Shown here: positions 1 through 6,435 of the stretch, in pieces
Numbering within the stretch: position 1 is the first letter of the stretch
How the letters are laid out: each line of letters starts with the position of its first letter
Assembly (NCBI GenBank): GCA_030618505.1
Contig: JAUXDF010000095.1
Coordinates: 1 to 9,263, forward strand
Length of the DNA: 9,263 bases
Source of the DNA: Spongiibacteraceae bacterium
GTDB taxonomy: Bacteria; Pseudomonadota; Gammaproteobacteria; Pseudomonadales; PIVM01
Reading direction: 5' to 3'
The notes under the pieces: generated by a model
The model's database searches: none
What the model was told of the DNA's origin: nothing
The model's input: the letters and a program-made list of their open reading frames with translations, nothing else
Program-made: the position numbers and the translations under genes

Positions 1-12
1 CGACTGGTATAG

Positions 13-47
13 TTGTTTTTTATATCACTTTAAGTATAAGTGATAAT
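13..47 (+). promoter_or_regulatory. Putative promoter overlapped by an 8-bp palindrome
   Basis: An inverted repeat with 8-bp arms, TATCACTT (23-30) and AAGTGATA (38-45), is separated by 7 bases. It overlaps a possible sigma70-type promoter: TTGTTT (13-18), a 16-base spacer and TATAAG (35-40), with GATAAT (42-47) as an alternative -10. A palindrome lying on the -10 element is the usual layout of a repressor operator, so regulation of the following DUF2806 gene is plausible. The -35 match is weak, and the site could instead be a terminator-like hairpin of an upstream gene outside the window. Confidence 0.35.
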
Positions 48-76
48 TCATTGTAAATTAACAGGAAGTTAATATC

Positions 77-1342
77 GTGAATGGAAAGGAAGATGATTTT
101 TTGCTTAACCATAGCCGACCCCGCAGGGCGTTGGATGCGGTGCATGGTGGTGCTGACGGCGGGGTGCATACAGCAAAGCCGGGGGAGTACTCACAGCAGG
201 CAAGCCCTGGCTCACTTACCTCGTCTATGCTTCGGCGTACCTTCAGTGAAAATAAATATAAAAGAGAAGTCAAAAAATTAAAGAAATTCGATCATTCTCT
301 TGATGCCTACTTGAATAGATTGTGGAGCACTATTTTTGGTGACGGTACCTCCGTTTTATTAAGTCCTGGAGAAATACTTCGTGAGAGACGCGATCGCAGC
401 AAGGTTCGTGCTCAGGAACTTTCGTGTATAAGCTTGGCCGAGAAAGACTTAAAAGCCGTTCATGCGGGTAGCAAAACCATCGATGAATATGGCTATATCA
501 AGGATTCATCAAAATCGCCCTCGGATGATATTAAGATGTCTTCCTTAATCGAAAGACATGAAGGCTCTGCTGATGATGTGGAATTGCGCCTTGGTGCAAA
601 TGCGCTGCTAAAACATATCTCTCATGAAGTCCGCATTAAAGAACTAAAGCGCTCGTTGCATATTCGAAAAGTGGCCATCTTTGCTGAACGGCAAGCTATT
701 GCGAACTATGATGGCCGCTGCTCTGAGCGAGCAATCGATCTGGACTGGGTTGAGCGTTGGAAGGAATATGCCCAGGATACCCATGCGCAGGACGTACAGA
801 AACTATGGGCCAGTGTTCTTGCCAAAGAAGTGCTGAAACCTGGCAGTGTTTCCCTTATGAGCCTGGACTTTCTTCGCAATCTTTCATCCTCCGATCTGGA
901 GTTGATTAAGATTGCGGCAAAATACAGTTTCGATACCTTCATTTATCGTGAGGCTAAGGGTTATTTTACAGAAGATATACATTACGTGATGTTTGAACGG
1001 CTTGAAGAGATGGGCTTGATTCAAGATGTAAAGCGTGGAGGGGGCTGGAAACTGTTTATTGAACAAGGTGCCAGCATTGAGTCCTGCAATACGGTGTTAC
1101 GTTGCCATAACAAAGCTTTATTCGTTGAAGTGCTATATCCGGGACAGGGCCTGAGCTTACCGGTGTTTGCCATGACTCTGCTAGGGCGAGAAGTGTTGTC
1201 GGTCACGGGAGTCGATGCTGATATGGCCTATTTGTGGGCGGTTGCTAATGATATTAAAAGCAAAGGGTGCTCTGTTCAGCTTGGAGACTGGCTGGAGCGA
1301 CCGGGGGCAAAGGGAGCGTTTCAACAAAAGATTATTATTTAA
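77..1342 (+). CDS. DUF2806 domain-containing protein of unknown function
   Basis: A 421-aa soluble protein with no signal peptide or membrane segment. Residues about 224-290 carry the pattern I associate with DUF2806: a Trp-rich helix (DWVERWKEYAQD), then VQKLWASVLAKE, then a PGSVSLMSLDFLRNLS stretch, followed by a mixed C-terminal region. The family has no established biochemical role that I can name. The GTG start at 77 is chosen because AGGAAG (62-67) lies 9 bases upstream; the next in-frame Met, residue 51 (ATG at 227), has no Shine-Dalgarno sequence. Residues about 11-60 are rich in Gly, Ala, Pro, Arg and Ser and are encoded by visibly more G+C-rich DNA than the rest, so this N-terminus may be an acquired extension (see findings). 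Family-like sequence seems to begin near residue 70. The gene stands alone; the next gene begins 300 bp downstream under its own control region. The coding call is secure; the family call is from remembered pattern only. Confidence 0.75.
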   Translation: MNGKEDDFLLNHSRPRRALDAVHGGADGGVHTAKPGEYSQQASPGSLTSSMLRRTFSENKYKREVKKLKKFDHSLDAYLNRLWSTIFGDGTSVLLSPGEILRERRDRSKVRAQELSCISLAEKDLKAVHAGSKTIDEYGYIKDSSKSPSDDIKMSSLIERHEGSADDVELRLGANALLKHISHEVRIKELKRSLHIRKVAIFAERQAIANYDGRCSERAIDLDWVERWKEYAQDTHAQDVQKLWASVLAKEVLKPGSVSLMSLDFLRNLSSSDLELIKIAAKYSFDTFIYREAKGYFTEDIHYVMFERLEEMGLIQDVKRGGGWKLFIEQGASIESCNTVLRCHNKALFVEVLYPGQGLSLPVFAMTLLGREVLSVTGVDADMAYLWAVANDIKSKGCSVQLGDWLERPGAKGAFQQKIII

Positions 1343-1497
1343 GCTGTGCAGGATTTGATACTTCCTGGGCTTTCGATTTGTTGATACGCCTTTATTCACC
1401 TGCATCGCGTTCTTGCGTTATGGTTTTTTGCTTATCAAGCGCAGTTCAATGCCTTTTAAACCCTGTGTTTTAATTCGATGATTGACTGATGTTTTAT

Positions 1498-1510
1498 ATT
1501 GTCAGACAAT
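1498..1510. promoter_or_regulatory. 13-bp perfect palindrome upstream of the molybdoenzyme operon
   Basis: ATTGTC-A-GACAAT is a perfect 6-1-6 palindrome. It lies 33 bases upstream of the FNR-type box and about 130 bases before the operon start codon. Its size and position fit a binding site for a second dimeric regulator, but I do not recognise a specific consensus. The rest of the 300-bp gap 1343-1642 shows no gene; the only other recognisable element is the FNR-type promoter. Confidence 0.35.
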
Positions 1511-1543
1511 CCTCCTTCGGCACCAGGAGATCTTTTCAAAATA

Positions 1544-1557
1544 TTGATGCAGATCAA
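1544..1557 (+). promoter_or_regulatory. FNR/Anr-type anaerobic activator box
   Basis: TTGATGCAGATCAA matches the FNR/Anr consensus TTGAT-N4-ATCAA at every defined position. Its centre (1550.5) lies 92.5 bases before the ATG at 1643. A partial -10 (CCTAAT, 1580-1585, sharing TAAT with the consensus) sits where a class II FNR promoter needs it, since a start near 1592 would place the box at -41.5. A better -10 by sequence, TATAAC (1612-1617), would put the box near -73, closer to a class I layout. Either arrangement predicts activation of the downstream molybdoenzyme operon when oxygen is low. It is also similar in core to CRP sites, but the exact TTGAT/ATCAA arms favour FNR/Anr. Confidence 0.8.
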
Positions 1558-1642
1558 AAATTGCGGTTAGTATCTAGTGCCTAATAGGTGTTAGTCTAGC
1601 GGCCTAATTTATATAACAGACACATTTCGAGGACGTTTTTTT

Positions 1643-4618
1643 ATGTCTGAACATGCCAACTCCTCTTTTACACGGCGTCGTTTCCTTAAGTCGAGTGGTG
1701 CCGCTGCACTAGTTGCCGGAACCGGTTTACCTTTAATGCACTTCAAGCCCGCCACAGCGGCCGATGCAGGTACGCCCAGCTACAAGCTCAAAAGCTGGGA
1801 TGAACTTTATCGTCAACGCTGGACCTGGGACACGGTTGCGAAGGGTTCTCACGGCTGGGTTAACTGTCGTAGTGCCTGTGAGTGGGATCTCTATGTTAAA
1901 GACGGGATCATCGTTCGTGAAGAGCAGACTGCGACCTATGAGGCTTCTGAAGAAGGTATTCCTGACTTTAACCCGCGAGGCTGTCAAAAAGGCGCTTGTT
2001 ATACCGATGTAATGTATGGTCCCAGCCGTTTGACTGTGCCGATGAAGCGCACAGGCCCGCGAGGTTCAGGTCAGTGGGAGAAGGTTAGTTGGGAGCAGGC
2101 GATGGATGAAATCGCCGAGAAGATGATTGATGTTGCCGTTGAACATGGTGCAGACACTATTTATCAGGATCTGGGGCCTAACTTTGATAATGGCCCTACG
2201 ACTGTGGCGCGATTTAAGTTCCTGTTTATGAGTGGCGGTGTTTTTGCTGATAACTGGGCTGAAATTGGTGATTTGAATACCGGTGCTACCTTAACCTTGG
2301 GTTTTGCTCATACTGGCGGCTCCAGTGATGAGTGGTTCCTGTCTGATTATTTGGTTGTCTGGATGATGAACCCTTCGGTGACCCAGATTGCCGACGCTCA
2401 CTTTTTATACGAAGCAAAATATAACGGCTCTGAGTTAGTGGTTATTGATCCGCAGTACAGCGCGACAGCAACCCACGCTGATCAATGGTTGCCGATCGAA
2501 ACGGCTAGTGATGCTGTACTCGGCCTTGCAGTGGCAAGACATATTATCGATGCGGGTAAGGTTGATGAAGCCTATGTTCGTGAACAAACCGATCTTCCCT
2601 TGCTGGTGCGCCTGGATAATGGCCGCTTCTTACGTGGTAAGGATATGGTTAAAGACGGCCGCAGTAAGACCTTGTACGTCTGGGATCCTAAACTGGATCA
2701 GCCTGTTATTGCTCCGGGTTGTCATGGCGCTGAAACCTATCATTTGTCCTCCGATATCGAAGCACCTATTGAAGGCCGCTTTGAAGTAACGACGTTAGAT
2801 GGACAAACCGTCCATGTCGCGACTGTCGGTGCGATCATGAGAGAACACCTCGATCCGTATACCTTTGAAGAGACCAGTCGTATCACCGGCTTGTCGGTTG
2901 AGCAGATTAAACAATTTGCCGAAGGTTTTGCTAATGCCGAGCGTCCGATGATTCTCTCCAGTTGGGGGTCAAACCGCTTTCTTCATTCCGATTTAATGAA
3001 CCGCTCCAAGTTGCTGTGTTTGATGCTTAAGGGGGCAATCGGTAAAAAGGGTGCTGGCTATCAGGCCACTGGTTGGGTTGGTCTGGATGGTTTTGGTTCA
3101 GAGCTGCAGGTTGAATACTCCGGTGCTCGCGGCAAGATTGCCATGCTGATGGGTATGTTATCGCCAGGCGATCTTTGGGATATGACCGTTGATATCATTC
3201 GCAAAAAGAAGACTGAAGTACAAGTGGCTCGTGATGTTGAGCTTAATTACGAGGAGGAGATACTGTGTGGCACCAATGTAACCTCCATTAATTATCAGTA
3301 CCAGGGTATTAAAGAAGACCTAAACCGGGAACTTAATGAGCATTTCCCCCGCTCTCTAGAAGACTACTTTATGGAGTCCACAGAGAAGGGTTGGGAGCCA
3401 GGCTTACCTCGAAATGGTTCGCCAAAAATCTTCTTCACTGGTGGCTCCAACCTGCTTCGTCGTAACAACTTGCCACAACATTTGCTGGAAAACATGTGGT
3501 CTAAGATGGAGTTGATTGTTGATATTAACCCCAAAATATCCTTCACAGGTTTGCATTCTGATTATCTCTTGCCCGCCGCAGGTTGGTATGAGAAGTCAGG
3601 CATTAAATATGCGATGTCCTACGTTCCTTATCTTCACTACTGTGATGCCGCTGTGCCTCCGGTTGGTGAATCCAAGGATGAATACGAAATTCACTGGTTG
3701 CTGTGTGAAGCCATTCAGAAAAAAGCGATTGCTCGCAACTTGCCTGAATTTGATGGCTGTGGCAAACGTCCAACAGACTGGAAAACACTGCATACACGTT
3801 ATAGTAATCATGGCGATTTGGGCCAAAAGGATACTGAAAAGTTAGCTGATCAGATTCTTGCCGCCAGTAGTGCTGCCAAGGGAATGACCGTTGAAAGCCT
3901 CAAGAAAACGGGTATTGCTAAATACACATCCACCGGTGATAACGTCGGGCCTGTTGCCCTCTTTAACCCGGACTGGAAAGGCGAGGGTGTCCTTAATACA
4001 CTGACTCAGTTTACTGAGCATAAAGATCGCTGGCCTACTTATAGCGGCAGAATCACTAGCTATATTGATCACGAATGGTTCATCGAAGCACGCGAAACAT
4101 TTGCGACCCATAAGCCAACACCAAAAGCGGGCGGTGACTACCCCTTTCATATGGTTTCCTGTCATAGTCGCTGGTCGATTCACTCCACCTGGCGTGATAC
4201 TCCCTTGTTGTTGAGAATGCAGCGAGGGGAGCCTGTGATGTACCTGAATCCCATTGATGCTAAAAATCTTGGGGTCATTGATGGCGATTATGGTGAGTTC
4301 TTTAATGACTACTACACCATGCATATGCGAGTGAAGTTCTCCTCGATGATTCGCCCGGGTGTCGCATTTTACTTCCATGCCTGGGAGCCACATCAGTTCC
4401 CGGATCACAAGAGCTACAAATGGCTGATTCCTGGCTTGATTAAACCGCTGCATTTTGCTGGTGGCTATGGCCAGATTACACATAGCTTAAACAAATGGCA
4501 GCCCGGTACTGCGGTACAGGATACTCGTTGTGGTATTAGGGCTATCGACCAGAATAAGGTAAAAGAAATGATGGCCGAATATTCTGAAACTCCATCCACC
4601 GATCAACATAGCGCTTAA
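1643..4618 (+). CDS. Type II DMSO-reductase-family molybdopterin oxidoreductase, alpha (catalytic) subunit
   Basis: The catalytic subunit of a periplasmic Mo-bis-MGD enzyme, 991 aa. It opens with a textbook Tat signal, TRRRFLK (10-16), then a hydrophobic stretch and a likely AxA cleavage site after Ala39 (ATA). The FS0 iron-sulfur cluster ligands are His70, Cys75, Cys79 and Cys114; the 34-residue gap between the last two cysteines equals that in nitrate reductase NarG. The segment AEIGDLN places Asp210 at the position of the Mo-coordinating Asp of NarG and ethylbenzene dehydrogenase, which defines the type II branch. The C-terminal molybdopterin-binding domain is clear from about residue 835 (HSRWSIHSTWRD, then LLLRMQRGEPVMYLNP). 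Known relatives include ethylbenzene, steroid C25 and dimethylsulfide dehydrogenases and selenate and chlorate reductases. The length is nearer the ~975-aa hydrocarbon and steroid hydroxylases than the ~910-aa SerA, ClrA or DdhA, so an anaerobic hydroxylase is my preferred guess; the substrate is unresolved. GAGGA (1629-1633) lies 9 bases before the ATG. It is first gene of the operon, below an FNR box; the beta gene follows after 14 bases. Confidence 0.93.
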   Translation: MSEHANSSFTRRRFLKSSGAAALVAGTGLPLMHFKPATAADAGTPSYKLKSWDELYRQRWTWDTVAKGSHGWVNCRSACEWDLYVKDGIIVREEQTATYEASEEGIPDFNPRGCQKGACYTDVMYGPSRLTVPMKRTGPRGSGQWEKVSWEQAMDEIAEKMIDVAVEHGADTIYQDLGPNFDNGPTTVARFKFLFMSGGVFADNWAEIGDLNTGATLTLGFAHTGGSSDEWFLSDYLVVWMMNPSVTQIADAHFLYEAKYNGSELVVIDPQYSATATHADQWLPIETASDAVLGLAVARHIIDAGKVDEAYVREQTDLPLLVRLDNGRFLRGKDMVKDGRSKTLYVWDPKLDQPVIAPGCHGAETYHLSSDIEAPIEGRFEVTTLDGQTVHVATVGAIMREHLDPYTFEETSRITGLSVEQIKQFAEGFANAERPMILSSWGSNRFLHSDLMNRSKLLCLMLKGAIGKKGAGYQATGWVGLDGFGSELQVEYSGARGKIAMLMGMLSPGDLWDMTVDIIRKKKTEVQVARDVELNYEEEILCGTNVTSINYQYQGIKEDLNRELNEHFPRSLEDYFMESTEKGWEPGLPRNGSPKIFFTGGSNLLRRNNLPQHLLENMWSKMELIVDINPKISFTGLHSDYLLPAAGWYEKSGIKYAMSYVPYLHYCDAAVPPVGESKDEYEIHWLLCEAIQKKAIARNLPEFDGCGKRPTDWKTLHTRYSNHGDLGQKDTEKLADQILAASSAAKGMTVESLKKTGIAKYTSTGDNVGPVALFNPDWKGEGVLNTLTQFTEHKDRWPTYSGRITSYIDHEWFIEARETFATHKPTPKAGGDYPFHMVSCHSRWSIHSTWRDTPLLLRMQRGEPVMYLNPIDAKNLGVIDGDYGEFFNDYYTMHMRVKFSSMIRPGVAFYFHAWEPHQFPDHKSYKWLIPGLIKPLHFAGGYGQITHSLNKWQPGTAVQDTRCGIRAIDQNKVKEMMAEYSETPSTDQHSA

Positions 4619-4632
4619 GGGAGGCGGCTAAT

Positions 4633-5667
4633 ATGAGATATGAAGTAACAACCCCCAAGCGTCAGGTCGCAATGGTTCTTGACCTAAACAAATGCCTCGG
4701 TTGCCATACTTGCTCCGTGGCCTGTAAGAAATTATGGAATACCGATAGTGGTACTGACTACACCTATTGGAATAATGTAGAAACTCACCCGGGAAGAGGT
4801 TTTCCAGCCGATTGGCAGCAGACGGGTGGCCGTACCGCTACCGGTGATGTTAAACAAGGTAAGGTGCCTAATCTCGATACCGAGTATGGTCGTGCCTGGC
4901 AGTTTAATCACAAAAATGTTATTGCCACTGATGCTTCCAGCAAGAAAAAAGACTGGTTGCGTCCGAAGGGTGATCCCAGCTGGGGCCCTAATTGGGATGA
5001 AGATGAAGGCACTGGCACTTATCCGCAGGATAACCATTACTTCTATCTGCCAAGACTCTGTAACCACTGTGCAGAGCCTGCTTGTCTGGATGCTTGCCCT
5101 CGCAAAGCTATCTACAAGCGCGACGAAGACGGTATCGTATTGGTTAATCAGGACAGATGTCATGGTTATCGCTTTTGTGTAGAGGCTTGCCCCTACAAGA
5201 AAGTCTATTTCGATCATGAGCGTCAGGTTGCTGCAAAATGTATTTTTTGTATGCCTCGTATTGAAGAAGAAGTTGCTCCTGCTTGCGCACGTCAGTGCCC
5301 GGGGCGCCTGCGTTTTGTTGGCTACCGTGATGATGAAGACGGCCCGATTCATAAGCTGGTGGAAAAATACAAGGTAGCGATTCCGCTACACCCGGAATAT
5401 GGCCTGAAACCGAATGTTTTCTATGTGCCACCCATGAGCCCTCCAAAGCTGGATGACAAGGGTCGGCCTACGGGGGAGTCTCGCATCCCAATGAGCTACC
5501 TCGAAGGCTTATTTGGTAAAGAGGTGCACCGTTCACTGGAAATTCTCCATGCTGAACGTGCTAAAAAGAAACAGGGGCAGAGCAGCGAACTGATGGATCT
5601 TTTGATTGCCTATGACTGGAATGACAATTTTAAACTTGATAATCCTAAAGCGCGGGAGGTGATTTAA
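4633..5667 (+). CDS. Type II molybdoenzyme beta subunit, four-cluster iron-sulfur protein
   Basis: The electron-transfer subunit of the complex, 344 aa, of the NarH/DdhB/EbdB/SerB type. Four Cys groups are visible: C21-C24-C27-C31; C143-C146-C151-C155; C176-C182-C186 with Tyr179 where the second Cys would be; and C203-C206-C218-C222. This predicts three [4Fe-4S] clusters and one [3Fe-4S] cluster, the latter at the Tyr-substituted group, as in NarH where a Trp occupies that place. A long insert (about 40-135) between the first two groups is typical of the family. There is no signal peptide, as expected for a subunit that folds with alpha and is carried through Tat. The start is set by GGGAGG (4619-4624), 8 bases before ATG, and the gene lies 14 bases after alpha. 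Its 344 residues are closer to EbdB (about 350) than to SerB, ClrB or DdhB (about 325-330). Its stop codon overlaps the gamma start. Confidence 0.93.
   Translation: MRYEVTTPKRQVAMVLDLNKCLGCHTCSVACKKLWNTDSGTDYTYWNNVETHPGRGFPADWQQTGGRTATGDVKQGKVPNLDTEYGRAWQFNHKNVIATDASSKKKDWLRPKGDPSWGPNWDEDEGTGTYPQDNHYFYLPRLCNHCAEPACLDACPRKAIYKRDEDGIVLVNQDRCHGYRFCVEACPYKKVYFDHERQVAAKCIFCMPRIEEEVAPACARQCPGRLRFVGYRDDEDGPIHKLVEKYKVAIPLHPEYGLKPNVFYVPPMSPPKLDDKGRPTGESRIPMSYLEGLFGKEVHRSLEILHAERAKKKQGQSSELMDLLIAYDWNDNFKLDNPKAREVI
5654..5663 (+). promoter_or_regulatory. Very strong Shine-Dalgarno of the gamma gene, inside the beta gene
   Basis: GGGAGGTGAT contains the run GGAGGTGAT, complementary to the 3' end of 16S rRNA. 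It lies 3 bases before the gamma ATG by its distal end (core GGAGG 7 bases before) and inside the last codons of beta. Together with the TAATG stop/start overlap it fixes the gamma start and suggests coupled, high-level translation. Confidence 0.75.
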
Positions 5668-6215
5668 TGAAGCAGCAAACACTGAATTTGGTCGCAGCCC
5701 CTACCAGTATGCAGCCTGGTGGCTACGTGATGAAGGCTTATCAAAGTAGTATAGAGGCCATCACGGCAAGCGCTGAGCTTGAAACAGAAAATGCCGGTAA
5801 GCGATGGCGTATTCAGGTGCGTTGGGCGGCTGAGAAGCCCGTTAACGATATATCAAGTGAAACAGATCTGTTTCCTGATGCATGTGCTATTTTGGTTCCC
5901 ACCACCGCTGATGCGCCCTGGATAACCATGGGTGATAAGGATAAGGCTGTGGAAGGTATCCTCTGGCGAGCGGATAAAGACCAGCCATGGTCTGTTCGTG
6001 CTGAAGGCTTGGGTACTATGGAGCGCAGTGCAATCACTGAGGGCTGGAAAACTGAAGCTGAATGGACGGGTGGATATTGGACAGTGACTTTTAGCACCAA
6101 TAACTGGGCGGCCTTAAATCAGTTTAAGCAACTGGCAGTAGCCGTTTGGCAGGGAAGTGCTCGTGAACGTGGTGGCTTGAAATCAGTAAGCCCTGGCTGG
6201 GTTGCAGTTAGCTAG
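5667..6215 (+). CDS. Type II molybdoenzyme gamma subunit, heme b-binding (ethylbenzene dehydrogenase-related domain)
   Basis: A 182-aa protein matching the heme b gamma subunits of ethylbenzene dehydrogenase, DMS dehydrogenase and selenate reductase, the likely end of the electron path and donor/acceptor for a soluble cytochrome. Recognisable landmarks are LFPDACAILVP (68-78), WITMGD with Met88, and VWQGSARERGGLKSVSPGW (160-178) with Lys172. In this family the heme is ligated by a Met and a Lys, and Met88 and Lys172 are the natural candidates. The ATG overlaps the beta stop (TAATG) and follows a near-ideal Shine-Dalgarno. Unusually, the N-terminus (MKQQTLNLVAAPTSMQPGGY) has no hydrophobic signal-peptide core, whereas known gamma subunits, around 210-240 aa, generally have a Sec signal. 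The shorter length is explained by that loss. It may travel with alpha/beta through Tat, or the true export arrangement differs. The stop codon lies within the left arm of a large inverted repeat. Confidence 0.87.
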   Translation: MKQQTLNLVAAPTSMQPGGYVMKAYQSSIEAITASAELETENAGKRWRIQVRWAAEKPVNDISSETDLFPDACAILVPTTADAPWITMGDKDKAVEGILWRADKDQPWSVRAEGLGTMERSAITEGWKTEAEWTGGYWTVTFSTNNWAALNQFKQLAVAVWQGSARERGGLKSVSPGWVAVS

Positions 6216-6354
6216 TGTCCATCCAGAAACTGGTGGTTTTCGATAATTAAGTGCGGTCATGGCCAACACCAATCTAGCTCCTAGGCCTTTAAGTCGCAAG
6301 ATTGGTGTTGGCCATGACCTCTTTGTTTAATTTCTGGATGGGCACTAGCTAACT
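6206..6354. repeat. Large nested inverted repeat (MITE-like or structured 3' element)
   Basis: Outer arms 6206-6229 and 6331-6354 are complementary at 23 of 24 positions, the exception being a G/T-type mismatch. Inner arms 6255-6275 and 6299-6319 are complementary at all 21 positions. The spacers between outer and inner arms are unequal (25 and 11 bases) and the central loop is 23 bases. The element has no room for a transposase. Its left arm includes the last three codons and the TAG stop of the gamma gene. Symmetric ends suggest a miniature inverted-repeat transposable element; in RNA it would be a long hairpin that could end or protect the operon transcript. I do not recognise the family. 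It fills most of the gap between the convergent gamma and Yip1 genes. Confidence 0.8.
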
Positions 6355-6368
6355 AATACCGGGCTTCT

Positions 6369-6393
6369 CATTCCCACGCTCTGCGTGGGAATG
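6369..6393. repeat. Short palindromic intergenic repeat, possible bidirectional terminator
   Basis: The perfect 11-bp arms CATTCCCACGC (6369-6379) and GCGTGGGAATG (6383-6393) flank a TCT loop. This TTCCCACGC/GCGTGGGAA palindrome is a type seen repeatedly in gammaproteobacterial intergenic DNA (from memory, not searched). Lying between convergent genes, it could stop transcription from both sides, although no T-run directly follows either arm. Confidence 0.7.
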
Positions 6394-6435
6394 CCTGCCT
6401 TCTCTTCTCTTAAGTAACACTTCCGCAATACACTA

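Noticed and set aside
81..281. 66-aa plus-strand frame overlapping the DUF2806 start
   Set aside because: It has a poor start context compared with the GTG at 77 and stops early; it is more likely a shadow, although it overlaps the suspected inserted segment.
1350..1368. CAGGA...TCCTG hairpin as a terminator for the DUF2806 gene
   Set aside because: Only a 5-bp stem with a long loop and no following T-run.
3842..4483. 213-aa minus-strand open frame inside the alpha gene
   Set aside because: It is antisense to a clearly conserved molybdopterin domain, has no recognisable domain, and is a by-product of codon bias in the real gene.
4732..5352. 206-aa minus-strand open frame inside the beta gene
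   Set aside because: It is antisense to the cluster-binding cysteine region of beta and shows no family motifs.
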